The position numbers and the translations under genes are program-made. The notes under the pieces are model-generated. The model was given only the letters and a program-made list of their open reading frames with translations. It ran no database searches and was not told the origin of the DNA. Source: Paraglaciecola marina (GTDB taxonomy: Bacteria > Pseudomonadota > Gammaproteobacteria > Enterobacterales > Alteromonadaceae). From it: a stretch of DNA of 64,000 nt. This document shows positions 37,905-48,008 of this stretch, one piece after another. The DNA is taken from positions 1-64,000 of the forward strand of contig NZ_SAIS01000012.1 of NCBI RefSeq assembly GCF_004360155.1, read 5' to 3'. Positions within the stretch are counted from its first letter, which is position 1. Each line of letters starts with the position of its first letter.

Positions 37905-39236
37905 TTGAACGCATCTACTACAACTTTAAGACATAGCTTTGCGATTGCGTGGCCGCTGGCGTTTAACGCATTGTTAGTTCAATCCATGTTGATGATTGAC
38001 ACGTTTTTAGTGGCCCCGTTAGGTGAACTACCTGTTGCAGCCATGGGAATCGCTACCACAATTATAGCGTTTGTTTTAGGTATTGAAATTGCCATTGGTA
38101 ATGGCATTCAGTTATTAGTGGGCAGAGCTTTTGGCTCTAAAAGCCAAGCAGAACTCGCCGTCGCCTATTGGTCTGGCCTAGCACTTAATACACTCACCTC
38201 TTTGATATTCTTGTTATTATTAAGCGTATTTAGTAACGACTTAATTAAACTTATTACAAACAACATTGCTCTAATAGAACAAGTCGAAGCCTATATTTCT
38301 ATTACAAAATACATTGTTTTACTGACCGCTTATACTCAGGTCTGTACCGCCTATTGTAATGGTACAGGAAAAACTAAAGTGCCATTAAAAGGCTTTGTGA
38401 TTGAGTTACCCATCAATGCCCTACTTAGCTACCTACTAATATATGGTGGTCTAGGATATGAAGGGTTAGGTTTAGAAGGGGCCGCATGGGGAAGCCTTAT
38501 TGCAATACTGTTTCGATCTCTATTTCTTTACCTCACTTTAAAGTTTGACAATGAAATAGTGTTGACTTTCCCCAAACAACGAAGCTTTTGGAAAGAGATT
38601 CAGCCACAATTTGCAGAGATATGTCCAATCGCAGCTAATTTTTTCGTGCTATCTATTGGGGCCACAGTATATCAATTACTTTTCGCGCAACTTAATTTGT
38701 ATTCATTTGTAGCCATTACATTAATTTTCCCATGGCTTCGGGCTGCAACCCAATTTCCCAACTCTTGGGCCCAAGCTTCAGCCATAAGTATCAGTCAGGC
38801 ATTAGGGAAAAACGATACTGCAATGTTAAAAGAGTTTATTCCGAAAAGTACCAGAATTGGGGTGCAAGTATCTGTGATAGTGGCTGCATTGTTATTAATG
38901 CTAAGTTACTTTATGCATTGGGTGTATCCAGACTTAGATGCTGAAACTCACCTAGCCTTAATACTCATTACTCCTTTATATATAGCAATTCCTATTTTAC
39001 GGGCCTACAACACAGTCTCAGGTAACATCCTCAGAGCTTTAGGTGACAGCGAGCTGGTATTAAAAATTCACATCATTACCCAATGGTGCCTAGCACTACC
39101 TCTTTGCGCACTGTTAATCCTTTATTTTGAGCTCTCTGTTTTCTGGGCATTTGCGATACTTCCCATAGAAGAACTGCTAAAAATGCTACCTTTTTATCAC
39201 TATATACAAAATCACTTAAAAAGACTTCAGACATAA
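37905..39236 (+). CDS. MATE family efflux transporter
   Basis: This 443-residue inner-membrane protein has about twelve hydrophobic segments in two homologous halves, as in multidrug and toxin extrusion antiporters driven by Na+ or H+. The N-terminal AIAWPLAFNALLVQSMLMIDTFLVAPLGE and the PVAAMGIATTIIAFVLGIEIAIGNG block are typical. The start is TTG at 37905; the next in-frame Met (residue 28) would cut the first helix. The substrate is unknown. It is convergent with eda and shares a terminator. Confidence 0.85.
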   Translation: MNASTTTLRHSFAIAWPLAFNALLVQSMLMIDTFLVAPLGELPVAAMGIATTIIAFVLGIEIAIGNGIQLLVGRAFGSKSQAELAVAYWSGLALNTLTSLIFLLLLSVFSNDLIKLITNNIALIEQVEAYISITKYIVLLTAYTQVCTAYCNGTGKTKVPLKGFVIELPINALLSYLLIYGGLGYEGLGLEGAAWGSLIAILFRSLFLYLTLKFDNEIVLTFPKQRSFWKEIQPQFAEICPIAANFFVLSIGATVYQLLFAQLNLYSFVAITLIFPWLRAATQFPNSWAQASAISISQALGKNDTAMLKEFIPKSTRIGVQVSVIVAALLLMLSYFMHWVYPDLDAETHLALILITPLYIAIPILRAYNTVSGNILRALGDSELVLKIHIITQWCLALPLCALLILYFELSVFWAFAILPIEELLKMLPFYHYIQNHLKRLQT

Positions 39237-39237
39237 A

Positions 39238-39267
39238 AAAATCCGCTGGTTTTCACTAGCGGATTTT
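39238..39267. terminator. Bidirectional terminator between MATE gene and eda
   Basis: AAAATCCGCT pairs with AGCGGATTTT around a ten-base loop, with A and T runs on either side, between convergent genes. Confidence 0.85.
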
Positions 39268-39302
39268 CAACTTTGCTTTATTGGCCGTTGAATAAACTAA
39301 GC

Positions 39303-39944
39303 TTATCTAACGCCAGCAATTGCTTCTTTTGCTAACTGAGTGATTTTATCCCACTCGCCATTTTCCATCGCGTCTTCTGGTGCTAACCAAGAGCCACCAC
39401 AGCATGCTACATTCGATAAAGCTAAGTAGTCATTGTAATTACTTGGACTAATACCACCTGTTGGACAGAATGTGATTTCTGGGCAAGGTCCGCCAATCGC
39501 TTTAAGGGCTTTTACACCACCAGAAGCTTCGGCAGGGAAGAATTTAAGATGGGTATAACCAAGGTCTTTAGCCGTCATCAATTCTGAGATTGAAGAGATA
39601 CCAGGAATAAGTGCGATGCTGCCTTCATTACCCGCTTTCAACAAATCTGTAGTAAGACCTGGGCTTATAGCAAACTTAGCACCGGCATCAATAACCTGCT
39701 GTAGTTGCTCACGATTAGTTACCGTACCTGCACCGATTACAGCTTCTGGAACTTCTTTAGCTATTCTAGCAATAACTTCCAATGCGGCTTCTGTTCTTAA
39801 GGTTACTTCTAAAACCTTTATACCACCTGCAATTAAAGCTTTCGCTAAAGGAACCGCATGCTCAACATTTTTAATAACTAAAACCGGCACCACTGGCCCC
39901 TGGCTGAATATTTCTTCTGATGTCATTTTCCAATTTTTTGTCAT
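39303..39944 (-). CDS. eda: 2-keto-3-deoxy-6-phosphogluconate aldolase
   Basis: This 213-residue class I aldolase splits KDPG into pyruvate and glyceraldehyde 3-phosphate. Signature pieces are [16 protein letters not shown] (catalytic Glu), [11 protein letters not shown] and the Schiff-base Lys in [12 protein letters not shown], followed by [17 protein letters not shown]. It ends the Entner-Doudoroff operon zwf-pgl-edd-glk-eda and begins six bases after glk. Confidence 0.97.
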   Translation of the reverse strand: MTKNWKMTSEEIFSQGPVVPVLVIKNVEHAVPLAKALIAGGIKVLEVTLRTEAALEVIARIAKEVPEAVIGAGTVTNREQLQQVIDAGAKFAISPGLTTDLLKAGNEGSIALIPGISSISELMTAKDLGYTHLKFFPAEASGGVKALKAIGGPCPEITFCPTGGISPSNYNDYLALSNVACCGGSWLAPEDAMENGEWDKITQLAKEAIAGVR

Positions 39945-39950
39945 TGAATT

Positions 39951-40898
39951 TTAACCTTTAAAATTTTGATTTAGATAGGCCATAGCTCCAATCAAACCAT
40001 GATCGGGCTCGGTAATAATGAAAGTGGGAATACCAACAACATAGTCTTTAAATCGACCTTTTGCTTCGAAACGCGCACGAAACTCACTTTCTTGAATAAA
40101 TTTGGTGAAACGGGGGGCAATGCCACCACCAATATACACGCCACCACGTGTTCCCATATTAAGGGCAAGGTTTCCTGCAAAACTACCCAAAATTTTGCAG
40201 AATTGTTTCAAAGTAGCCACACATAGAGCACAACTACCATTGAGAGCTTTTTCAGTAATATCTGCGGCATCCGTTAACTCAGCTTCAGAATGTTCGTATT
40301 CGGAAAGAGCCTGATATATCTGTACTAATCCACGGCCAGATAACACCTCTTCAGCAGAAGCATGACCTAGCTTTTTAGTTAAAAAACGTAAAATGGCTAT
40401 ATCAAGCTCATCTACTGCGGCAAAGTCTACGTGTCCACCTTCGCCATCTAGCGCTAACCAGCCATCTGCTGAAGGAGCTAAATGTTTGACACCTAAACCT
40501 GTACCAGGGCCAAACACTGCAATATTTTCGTTCTCTTTAATTGAGCCAGCTCCAACTTGGAATTTTTGTTGGTCGCTTAACACTGGTACTGCATGGGCTA
40601 CAGCTGTAAAGTCGTTAATCACACCTAACCAGTTAAGGTTCAACTCTTGCTGCAAATCAGCTATAGAAAAATCCCAATGGTTATTCGTCATTGATATCTT
40701 GTCGCCTGTAACAGGGCAAGCAACACCAAGACAGCCAGCACTAAATGTAACGTTAGAATATTCAGTAAAATAGGCCTTTATAGCACCAGTGATGGTAGCA
40801 AAATCAGCACACAAATATTTTTTTATGTTACTAATACTAGCTCCATCTACTTGGGCGATACGTATATTGGTACCGCCAACATCAGCAACAAACTTCAT
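39951..40898 (-). CDS. glk: Glucokinase
   Basis: This 315-residue ATP-dependent sugar kinase phosphorylates glucose to glucose 6-phosphate. The ATG at 40898 (MKFVADVGGTNIRIAQ) lies two bases after the edd stop with an AGGA site, and gives the family N-terminus; an upstream in-frame codon is rejected. The ATP-binding DVGGTN loop, the GVACPVTGDKI and NDFTAVAHAVP segments, and GPGTGLGVKHL are visible. Its place in the Entner-Doudoroff operon suggests the sugar enters by a non-PTS route. Confidence 0.93.
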   Translation of the reverse strand: MKFVADVGGTNIRIAQVDGASISNIKKYLCADFATITGAIKAYFTEYSNVTFSAGCLGVACPVTGDKISMTNNHWDFSIADLQQELNLNWLGVINDFTAVAHAVPVLSDQQKFQVGAGSIKENENIAVFGPGTGLGVKHLAPSADGWLALDGEGGHVDFAAVDELDIAILRFLTKKLGHASAEEVLSGRGLVQIYQALSEYEHSEAELTDAADITEKALNGSCALCVATLKQFCKILGSFAGNLALNMGTRGGVYIGGGIAPRFTKFIQESEFRARFEAKGRFKDYVVGIPTFIITEPDHGLIGAMAYLNQNFKG

Positions 40899-40900
40899 AC

Positions 40901-42721
40901 TTAATCCTGACCTAAAAACAGTGAACAAGCGCCCTGCTCCGCACCTGTTAAGGTAGTACGTACAGCCGCAAACATTTCTCTACCCATGCCAATTTGGTGA
41001 TTTGCAACATCTGTTACTTTAGCTTCGCGACTTGCTAATTCCTCATCACTAACTAACACAGACATAACGCCCGTTGCCGTATCTAATTCGATCATATCGC
41101 CAGTATTTACTTTAGCTAATAAGCCTCCCTTCAACGCTTCAGGAGTCACATGGATAGCAGCAGGAACTTTACCTGATGCACCAGACATACGACCATCGGT
41201 CACCAAGGCAACTTTGTAACCTCTATCCTGCAATACGGCAAGAGGTGGCGTCAAACTATGAAGCTCAGGCATACCAATAGCAGATGGGCCTTGGAATCTC
41301 ACAACAACGACACAGTCTTTATTTAATTCATCAGCTTTAAACGCAGCGTGGAGTTCAAACTGGTCTTCAAACACCACAGCTGGGGCTTTGATATTACAAT
41401 GAGGGTCACGCAAAGCTGATGTTTTCATTACAGCACGACCTAAGTTACCGGATAAAACCGATAAACCACCGTCAACTTTAAAAGGCTTGTCTGCTGACGC
41501 CACTACCTCTTTGTCAAATGACTCTCTAGGTCCGTCTTGCCAAATCAACTCACCATCTTTTATCACTGGCTCTTGAGTATATTGCTCAAGGCCATCACCA
41601 CATATGGTTTTAACATCGTTGTGTAACAGCCCTGCATTTAGAAGCTCTCTGAACAATAAAGCCATGCCACCAGCAGCAGTAAAGTGATTAATATCTGCAG
41701 AGCCATTTGGATATATTCTAGTTAATAAAGGAACCACTCTTGATATGTCAGCGAAATCATCCCAATTGATAATGTAGCCTGCTGATCTAGCCACAGCCAC
41801 TAAATGCATGGTGTGGTTAGTTGAACCACCTGTAGCTAATAATGCGACAAGACCATTCACTATAGCTTTAGCATCAACAATATGACCCATTGGACGGTAA
41901 TTATCGCCAAGATCTGTGATACGAGTGATCTGTTTAGCTGCAGCATCCGTTAAGGCATCTCTCAAAGGAGTACCAGGATTAACAAAAGAAGACCCAGGAA
42001 GGTGTAGCCCCATGGTTTCTACGACCAGTTGATTACTATTAGCCGTACCATAGAAAGTACAGGTTCCTGCAGAGTGGTAAGACTTAGACTCTGCATCTAA
42101 CAACTCTTCTCTAGTCGCTTTACCTTCAGCATAAGCTTGACGAACACGGGCTTTTTCTTTATTTGGAATACCAGACGGCATGGGGCCAGCAGGTACAAAA
42201 ATACTTGGTAAATGTCCGAAGCTCAGGGCTCCCATCAGTAACCCAGGTACAATTTTGTCACAGATACCCAACAGCAAGTTGCCATCAAACATGTTATGAG
42301 ATAACGAGATAGCCGTTGCTTGAGCAATAATATCTCGGCTCATTAAACTAAGATCCATACCTGGCGTACCCTGAGTCACGCCATCACACATAGCAGGCAC
42401 ACCGCCAGCGAATTGAGCGACACTGCCCACTTCACTTACTGCTTTTTTAAGCAGTGCCGGATAATCTTCATAGGGTTGATGAGCCGATAACATGTCATTG
42501 TATGAAGATACAATAGCGATATTAGCTTTGGTCATACTACGTAAGTCAGCTTTATCTTCTGTACCGCAAGCGGCAAAGCCATGGGCTAAGTTACCACATG
42601 ATAACACACCACGATGAGGCCCTTCTAAACGAGCGGCTTCTATTTTATCTAAATACGCTTTGCGAGTATTTTTACTTCGTTCGATAATTCGTGCAGTGAC
42701 TTCCTGAATGGCAGTGTTCAC
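40901..42721 (-). CDS. edd: Phosphogluconate dehydratase
   Basis: This 606-residue [4Fe-4S] enzyme of the IlvD/Edd family dehydrates 6-phosphogluconate to KDPG. The GTG at 42721 gives [20 protein letters not shown], close to E. coli MNPQLLRVTNRIIERSRETR, and has GGAG at the right distance; the TTG four codons earlier is rejected. Cluster-binding Cys lie in [20 protein letters not shown] and [11 protein letters not shown], with [16 protein letters not shown] further along. It lies 43 bases after pgl and is tightly followed by glk. Confidence 0.95.
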   Translation of the reverse strand: MNTAIQEVTARIIERSKNTRKAYLDKIEAARLEGPHRGVLSCGNLAHGFAACGTEDKADLRSMTKANIAIVSSYNDMLSAHQPYEDYPALLKKAVSEVGSVAQFAGGVPAMCDGVTQGTPGMDLSLMSRDIIAQATAISLSHNMFDGNLLLGICDKIVPGLLMGALSFGHLPSIFVPAGPMPSGIPNKEKARVRQAYAEGKATREELLDAESKSYHSAGTCTFYGTANSNQLVVETMGLHLPGSSFVNPGTPLRDALTDAAAKQITRITDLGDNYRPMGHIVDAKAIVNGLVALLATGGSTNHTMHLVAVARSAGYIINWDDFADISRVVPLLTRIYPNGSADINHFTAAGGMALLFRELLNAGLLHNDVKTICGDGLEQYTQEPVIKDGELIWQDGPRESFDKEVVASADKPFKVDGGLSVLSGNLGRAVMKTSALRDPHCNIKAPAVVFEDQFELHAAFKADELNKDCVVVVRFQGPSAIGMPELHSLTPPLAVLQDRGYKVALVTDGRMSGASGKVPAAIHVTPEALKGGLLAKVNTGDMIELDTATGVMSVLVSDEELASREAKVTDVANHQIGMGREMFAAVRTTLTGAEQGACSLFLGQD

Positions 42722-42764
42722 AGTTTTCTCCAAAAAATTTTAAATTAATTGTTTTCCTATCTGG

Positions 42765-43457
42765 CTATGGAGCCCACAACAACTCTACATCAGCATTATT
42801 CAATACTGCACGAATCGGCATTTCCATTTCGTTGTCACCAGATAAAGCAAGGTCTAATACTTCTTTTTTACTATCACCTGTTAAATGTAGAAAAATTTGC
42901 TGACTATTTAATAAGGCAGGCAAGGTCAATGACATTCTCTGATTTGGAGCAGTAGTAGGTTGTACAGCTATATAAGACTGACCAGATTCAAGGTCTAACC
43001 CTTCAGATATTTGCTCTGAACAAGGAAATAAAGACGCAGTATGTCCATCTTCACCCATGCCTAGAATCACTACATCAAAAGGAGTATGTATATCTTGCAA
43101 ATTACTCGCACACTGTTGAACCGCTTCGTTAGCATTAGCATGGTGAGTTTTTAATGGGAAAAAATTAGCGTTAACTGCATTATTTATCAGAAGTTTCTCA
43201 CGTAACATTTTTTCATTTGACGCATCATTACCATTATCAACCCAGCGTTCATCAGCTAAGCTAATATCTACTAAATCCCAAGCTAAGCTGACTTTAGATA
43301 GCGCTTCGAATAAAGCAGCAGGAGTTCTGCCACCTGAAACAATTAAGCTAGCTCGTCCGTTTTCTTCAATTCCATCTCTTAATAATTTAGATATCTTGCG
43401 TGTGAATGCTAAGTTTAGCTGTTCTGGAGTTCTAAATTTTGATCGCGTTAACGCCAT
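42765..43457 (-). CDS. pgl: 6-phosphogluconolactonase (DevB type)
   Basis: This 230-residue enzyme hydrolyses 6-phosphogluconolactone to 6-phosphogluconate. It belongs to the glucosamine-6-phosphate isomerase/SOL family: SLIVSGGRTPAALFEALS is the phosphate loop, SLADERWV is the family motif, and DVVILGMGEDGHTASLFP contains the catalytic acid pair. Its ATG overlaps the zwf stop codon by one base. Confidence 0.95.
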   Translation of the reverse strand: MALTRSKFRTPEQLNLAFTRKISKLLRDGIEENGRASLIVSGGRTPAALFEALSKVSLAWDLVDISLADERWVDNGNDASNEKMLREKLLINNAVNANFFPLKTHHANANEAVQQCASNLQDIHTPFDVVILGMGEDGHTASLFPCSEQISEGLDLESGQSYIAVQPTTAPNQRMSLTLPALLNSQQIFLHLTGDSKKEVLDLALSGDNEMEMPIRAVLNNADVELLWAP

Positions 43458-44947
43458 TATTTTTTCCCTATTTTACTTTCATACCAAGCTCTGTCTTCTC
43501 TCGCCAATAATGCAATAGAAGAAACGGGCCCCCAAGTTCCCGCTTGATACGGTTCTGGGGATTCGTTACTAGAATTCCATGCAGCGAGTATTCCATCAAC
43601 CCAAGTCCAAGCGGCTTCAACTTCATCTCTACGTACAAACAATGACTGATTACCTAGCATTACTTCCAACAGTAATTTTTCATAGGCGTCTGCTATACGT
43701 TCGTCTTTGAAAGTGTCAGAAAAACTCAAGTTCAATTTAGATTTTTGTAAGTTCATTGCACCTGAACTAGTCAATCCTGGCACCTTATTCATAACCGTAA
43801 CTTCAACGCCTTCATCTGGTTGTAGACGAATAGTTAATTTATTTGGGGGTAGCTGAGTGAAGCTATCCTTAAACAAGTTATGGGGCTGGCGCTTGAAGAA
43901 GATATTAACTTCACTAGTTTTGTTTGGTAATCGTTTACCTGTTCTCAAATAGAAAGGAACACCTGCCCAACGCCAGTTGTCTATTTCTACTTTCAACGCG
44001 ATAAACGTTTCAGTGGTACTTTGCTGGTTAGCATCAGGCTCATCTAAATACCCGGGGACTTCTTTACCCTTTATAAATCCTTCAACATATTGGCCACGAA
44101 CAGTGTTCTGACGTACGTTTGATGCATCAATAGGCCGCAGCGCTTTAAGCACTTTTAGTTTTTCGTTACGTATATTTGTTGCGTCTAGTGTAGCCGGAGG
44201 CTCCATCGCAATCAGCGTTAAAATTTGTAACAAGTGGTTTTGCACCATATCACGCATTTGACCTGCATCGTCAAAATAGCCCCAACGACCTTCTATGCCA
44301 ACAGACTCAGCAACGCTAATTTGCACGTGATCAATACAGTTATGATCCCAGTTGGTTGCAAATATTGAATTCGCAAAACGCAACGCAACTAAGTTCAATA
44401 CCGTTTCTTTACCTAAATAATGATCTATGCGATAGATTTGTCTTTCTTCAAAAAACTCTGCAACTTGATCATTAATTACTTTTGAAGATTCTAAATCGTG
44501 TCCAAGTGGCTTTTCTAGCACCACACGCATACTTTTATCGATAATTTTAGCCGCTTTTAAGCCACGGCAAATGTCACCAAAAATTGAAGGCGGAGTAGCA
44601 AAGTAACAAACCATAGTTCGTTTTGCATCAACATGCTCTTTAAACACTTTGTAGCTGTCCGCATTCTTCATGTCGACACAAACATAATCTAATTTTTCTT
44701 TGAATCTATCCCAAGTTTCTGGACAAAGGTCTTCTTTAGTAAAATTTTCGATATTTTCTTTTACTAAAGTTACGTATTCTTCAATACTGATATCTTGACG
44801 TGCTACCCCAATTACTTTGGTTTCAGCATGCATCAAATCAGCTTTTTCGAGTTGATATAGGGAGGGTAAAAGTTTGCGTCTGGCCAAGTCACCTTTGGTA
44901 CCAAACAAAACAAAGTCACAAGGTTCGAATGAATTTTCCAAAACCAT
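43457..44947 (-). CDS. zwf: Glucose-6-phosphate 1-dehydrogenase
   Basis: This 496-residue NADP-dependent enzyme oxidises glucose 6-phosphate, the entry to both the pentose-phosphate and Entner-Doudoroff paths. The N-terminal Rossmann loop is FGTKGDLARRKLLPSL, and the substrate-binding and catalytic signature is RIDHYLGKETVLNLVALRF at about residue 174. The first gene of the operon, it faces hexR across 282 bases that contain two palindromes of HexR type, so repression by HexR and relief by KDPG are expected. Confidence 0.97.
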   Translation of the reverse strand: MVLENSFEPCDFVLFGTKGDLARRKLLPSLYQLEKADLMHAETKVIGVARQDISIEEYVTLVKENIENFTKEDLCPETWDRFKEKLDYVCVDMKNADSYKVFKEHVDAKRTMVCYFATPPSIFGDICRGLKAAKIIDKSMRVVLEKPLGHDLESSKVINDQVAEFFEERQIYRIDHYLGKETVLNLVALRFANSIFATNWDHNCIDHVQISVAESVGIEGRWGYFDDAGQMRDMVQNHLLQILTLIAMEPPATLDATNIRNEKLKVLKALRPIDASNVRQNTVRGQYVEGFIKGKEVPGYLDEPDANQQSTTETFIALKVEIDNWRWAGVPFYLRTGKRLPNKTSEVNIFFKRQPHNLFKDSFTQLPPNKLTIRLQPDEGVEVTVMNKVPGLTSSGAMNLQKSKLNLSFSDTFKDERIADAYEKLLLEVMLGNQSLFVRRDEVEAAWTWVDGILAAWNSSNESPEPYQAGTWGPVSSIALLAREDRAWYESKIGKK

Positions 44948-45047
44948 TTTTTTTGCCTACTTAAATATTTAGAGAAAATGTTGCTGAAAATGATCCTCGT
45001 ACTACAAAATGGATCAACGATCATATGATATAAAATTTAACATCATA

Positions 45048-45062
45048 TGTAGTAAATTTACA
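45048..45062. promoter_or_regulatory. HexR-like box 1 between zwf and hexR
   Basis: TGTAGTAAATTTACA is a 15-base near-palindrome that agrees with the HexR consensus (TGTAATTAAATTACA, as I recall it) at 12 of 15 positions. It lies 101 bases before the zwf start codon. Confidence 0.65.
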
Positions 45063-45134
45063 ACTTATCATGGTCAATTCATCATAAATATGACCCATTT
45101 GGTCTATTAATTTTATAAAAACTGTAAATAATCA

Positions 45135-45149
45135 TGTTAAAAAATTACA
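45135..45149. promoter_or_regulatory. HexR-like box 2 between zwf and hexR
   Basis: TGTTAAAAAATTACA agrees with the HexR consensus at 13 of 15 positions. It lies 81 bases before hexR and could serve hexR autoregulation. Confidence 0.55.
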
Positions 45150-45210
45150 ACTACAGTATCCATAAGGATAATTACAATGGTAATCTTACCAATAAGGTGA
45201 AGCCATTATA

Positions 45211-45261
45211 ATGAAGTTTTCTGCTAAATATGAACATTCTAGAAAAAATAACTCAACATAA
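45211..45261 (+). CDS. Possible short upstream frame overlapping the hexR start
   Basis: A 16-codon frame starts at ATG 45211 behind AAGGTGA (45194-45200) and ends at 45261, overlapping the hexR start out of frame. hexR itself has no good ribosome-binding site within 12 bases of its ATG. The small frame might couple or limit hexR translation. It may also be chance. Confidence 0.3.
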   Translation: MKFSAKYEHSRKNNST

Positions 45262-46084
45262 TTCTTTGTTTAGTAAATCAGAGCGCAAAGTTGCGGAGAT
45301 TATCCTCGCAAATCCTCAGACTGCAATACATAGCAGCATAGCTACGTTAGCTAAAATGTCAGGCGTCAGCGAACCTACAGTTAACCGGTTTTGCCGTAGG
45401 CTAGACACCAAAGGTTATCCTGACTTTAAACTCCATCTAGCCCAAAGCCTTGCCAATGGGACACCATATGTAAATAGACATGTGGAAGAGAATGATGGGC
45501 CTGACGAGTACACCAAGAAAATTTTCGAGTCGACAATGGCTTCACTAGAAGTCGCTCGTCAATCAGTAGATATTAATACAATAAATCGAGCAGTAGACCT
45601 GCTAACTCAAGCACAAAAAATCTCTTTTTTCGGTTTAGGTGCCTCTGCATCAGTAGCTCACGACGCATTAAATAAATTTTTTAGATTCAACGTTCCTGTT
45701 GTTTATTTTGAAGATATTTTAATGCAGCGCATGAGTTGTATGAATTGTGGTGAGGAAGATGTAGTGGTTTTAATTTCACACACCGGACGTACAAAGAGCT
45801 TAGTTGAGATTGCGCAAATTGCCCGAGGAAACGATGCAACGGTTATGGGTATAACTTCAAAAGGCAGCCCTTTAGCGAAAGAATGCAATATAGTGCTATC
45901 TCTTGAGGTACCTGAAGACACTGACATGTATATGCCTATGGCATCTCGGATAGCACAATTGATATTAATCGATATTTTGGCCACTGGCTTTACCCTTAGA
46001 AGGGGTAATAAATTTAGAGAAAACCTAAAACGAGTCAAAGATACATTGAGAGGGTCTAGGTTTGATAAAAGAGGCGCTCCTTAA
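45230..46084 (+). CDS. hexR: HexR, RpiR-family regulator of central carbon metabolism
   Basis: This 284-residue regulator has an N-terminal RpiR helix-turn-helix domain (SKSERKVAEIILANP, SIATLAKMSGVSEPTVNRFCRRL) and a C-terminal SIS sugar-phosphate-binding domain (ISFFGLGASASVAHDALNKF, VVVLISHTGRTKSLVEIA). In proteobacteria HexR is a KDPG-responsive repressor of glucose catabolism genes. It is divergent from zwf-pgl-edd-glk-eda and upstream of pykA. The start at 45230 gives the standard MNILEKI. Two HexR-like palindromes lie upstream, one more lies before pykA. Confidence 0.93.
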   Translation: MNILEKITQHNSLFSKSERKVAEIILANPQTAIHSSIATLAKMSGVSEPTVNRFCRRLDTKGYPDFKLHLAQSLANGTPYVNRHVEENDGPDEYTKKIFESTMASLEVARQSVDINTINRAVDLLTQAQKISFFGLGASASVAHDALNKFFRFNVPVVYFEDILMQRMSCMNCGEEDVVVLISHTGRTKSLVEIAQIARGNDATVMGITSKGSPLAKECNIVLSLEVPEDTDMYMPMASRIAQLILIDILATGFTLRRGNKFRENLKRVKDTLRGSRFDKRGAP

Positions 46085-46170
46085 TCTTAAGCAATGACAT
46101 ATAAAAAGAATTTTAGTGCTCTTTTTTTTCGGAATCATTTCACTTTAAGGCTGTTTTGCACTACCATTTT

Positions 46171-46185
46171 CGTAATAAAATTACA
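46171..46185. promoter_or_regulatory. HexR-like box upstream of pykA
   Basis: CGTAATAAAATTACA contains the perfect inverted repeat GTAAT-AAA-ATTAC and agrees with the HexR consensus at 13 of 15 positions. It lies about 170 bases before pykA, in the only gap between hexR and pykA. Confidence 0.65.
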
Positions 46186-46354
46186 GATTTGTTAATTTAT
46201 GACAAATTAAAGCCCAAGTGCTTATAGCCGTCATAAATAATTAAAAGAGTATTGCTAAAATCTAGCTATGCTAATAAACGTAAAATTTATTTTTCTAACA
46301 TCTATCATTTAAAGGTAGATTATTAATGCGCGACAACTATAGAGCAATATAATC

Positions 46355-47788
46355 ATGTTAAGACGAACAAAAATACTGGCGACTTTAGGTCCATCTACGG
46401 ATACCGTTGAACAAATTGAGGGAATTCTTAAAGCTGGCGCCAATGTGGTAAGGATGAATTTTTCTCACGGTACTGCACAAGACCATATAGATCGCGCTGA
46501 AAAAGTTCGTATTGCAGCGAAAAAGCTCGGTAAATATGTTGCTATATTGGGTGATTTACAAGGCCCTAAAATTCGCGTAGCAAAATTTGCTGAAGGCTCC
46601 ATCATTTTAAAAATTGGTGATCATTTTATTCTTGATGCTGATTTAGACCGTGATGCTGGAAACCAAGAGTCTGTAGGTATTGATTACAAAGCCTTGCCTC
46701 AAGATGTTTCGGCTGGCGATGTATTATTATTGGATGACGGTCGTATTCAATTAAAAGTAGACAGTGTAGAAGGAAACAAGGTTCACACCAAAGTAACAGT
46801 TGCAGGTAAGCTTTCAAACAATAAAGGAATTAACCGTCAAGGTGGTGGGCTATCTGCTGAAGCACTTACCGAAAAAGATAAAGAAGATATAGTTACAGCA
46901 GCGAAAATTGGCGTTGATTATTTAGCCGTTTCTTTTCCCCGTTCAGGTGATGACTTACGTTATGCACGTCAGCTAGCAGAAAAAGCAGGCTGCAGTGCTA
47001 TGATTTGTTCTAAAGTTGAGCGAGCTGAAACCGTTGCTTCTGATGAAGCTATCGATGACATTATCTCTGCATCGGACGCTGTAATGGTTGCGCGAGGTGA
47101 TTTAGGAGTAGAAATAGGTGATGCTGAGCTAGTAGGCGTACAGAAGAAGCTTATTTCTCGTTCAAGACAGCTTAATAAAGTAGTTATCACAGCGACCCAA
47201 ATGATGGAGTCTATGATAACTAGCCCGATGCCAACACGTGCTGAAGTAATGGATGTGGCAAATGCTGTTTTAGACGGAACAGATGCTGTTATGTTATCGG
47301 CCGAAACTGCAGCTGGAGAATTCCCAGTTGAAACGGTAGAGGCGATGGCTCGTGTTTGTATGGGAGCTGAAACCCATCCAAGCGTAACGGCTTCAAAACA
47401 TAGAATGAATGAAGAGTTTACAAGCGTAAGTGAAACCGTTGCTTTTAGTGCTATGTACTCTGCAAACCACTTAAAAGATATAAAAGCGATTGTTGCGTTG
47501 ACAGAGAGTGGCAGCACTCCTCTACTTATGTCACGTATTACAACCTCATTGCCAATTTATGCATTGTCTATGAATATTAATTCATTAAACAAAATGGCAT
47601 TATATAGAGGTGTTAAACCTGTTTTCTTTGACGATAGTAATAGTGAATCAGGTCACCTAAAACGTGATGTTGTTGCTGTTTTAATAGAAAAAGGTTTATT
47701 AAATACAGGTGATCGTTTTGTATTCACCTATTGTGACGGACAGGCAGAAACTATAAGTACAAATACTAGTAAAATTTGGACTGCTTAA
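46355..47788 (+). CDS. pykA: Pyruvate kinase (PykA type)
   Basis: This 477-residue enzyme makes pyruvate and ATP from phosphoenolpyruvate and ADP. The start [16 protein letters not shown], the metal/substrate region [13 protein letters not shown], the active-site stretch [21 protein letters not shown] and GDLGVEIG, and [32 protein letters not shown] all match. The length and RRTKI start fit the PykA (AMP/sugar-phosphate responsive) group. It is downstream of hexR with a HexR-like palindrome in between, and is followed by an intrinsic terminator. Confidence 0.96.
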   Translation: MLRRTKILATLGPSTDTVEQIEGILKAGANVVRMNFSHGTAQDHIDRAEKVRIAAKKLGKYVAILGDLQGPKIRVAKFAEGSIILKIGDHFILDADLDRDAGNQESVGIDYKALPQDVSAGDVLLLDDGRIQLKVDSVEGNKVHTKVTVAGKLSNNKGINRQGGGLSAEALTEKDKEDIVTAAKIGVDYLAVSFPRSGDDLRYARQLAEKAGCSAMICSKVERAETVASDEAIDDIISASDAVMVARGDLGVEIGDAELVGVQKKLISRSRQLNKVVITATQMMESMITSPMPTRAEVMDVANAVLDGTDAVMLSAETAAGEFPVETVEAMARVCMGAETHPSVTASKHRMNEEFTSVSETVAFSAMYSANHLKDIKAIVALTESGSTPLLMSRITTSLPIYALSMNINSLNKMALYRGVKPVFFDDSNSESGHLKRDVVAVLIEKGLLNTGDRFVFTYCDGQAETISTNTSKIWTA

Positions 47789-47823
47789 ATTTCAATTAGT
47801 TAATTTACAGTTAATTTAAAAAC

Positions 47824-47844
47824 GGGCTCGGTTGAGCCCTTTTT
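47824..47844 (+). terminator. Terminator after pykA
   Basis: GGGCTC pairs with GAGCCC around a four-base loop and is followed by five T residues, 36 bases past the stop codon. Confidence 0.85.
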
Positions 47845-48008
47845 GTTGCCTAATTTTAAATCGAAAATACACCTCTTACATACAGCTCAATTGAGAAGAC
47901 GACTCAGAATTATCATCGCCAGAAATAGATCTTCATTACATAAATAAAGTAAACTTATACAACTTGGATATTACACTCAAACTACTAATGTAATAGATAG
48001 GGTGTGTA

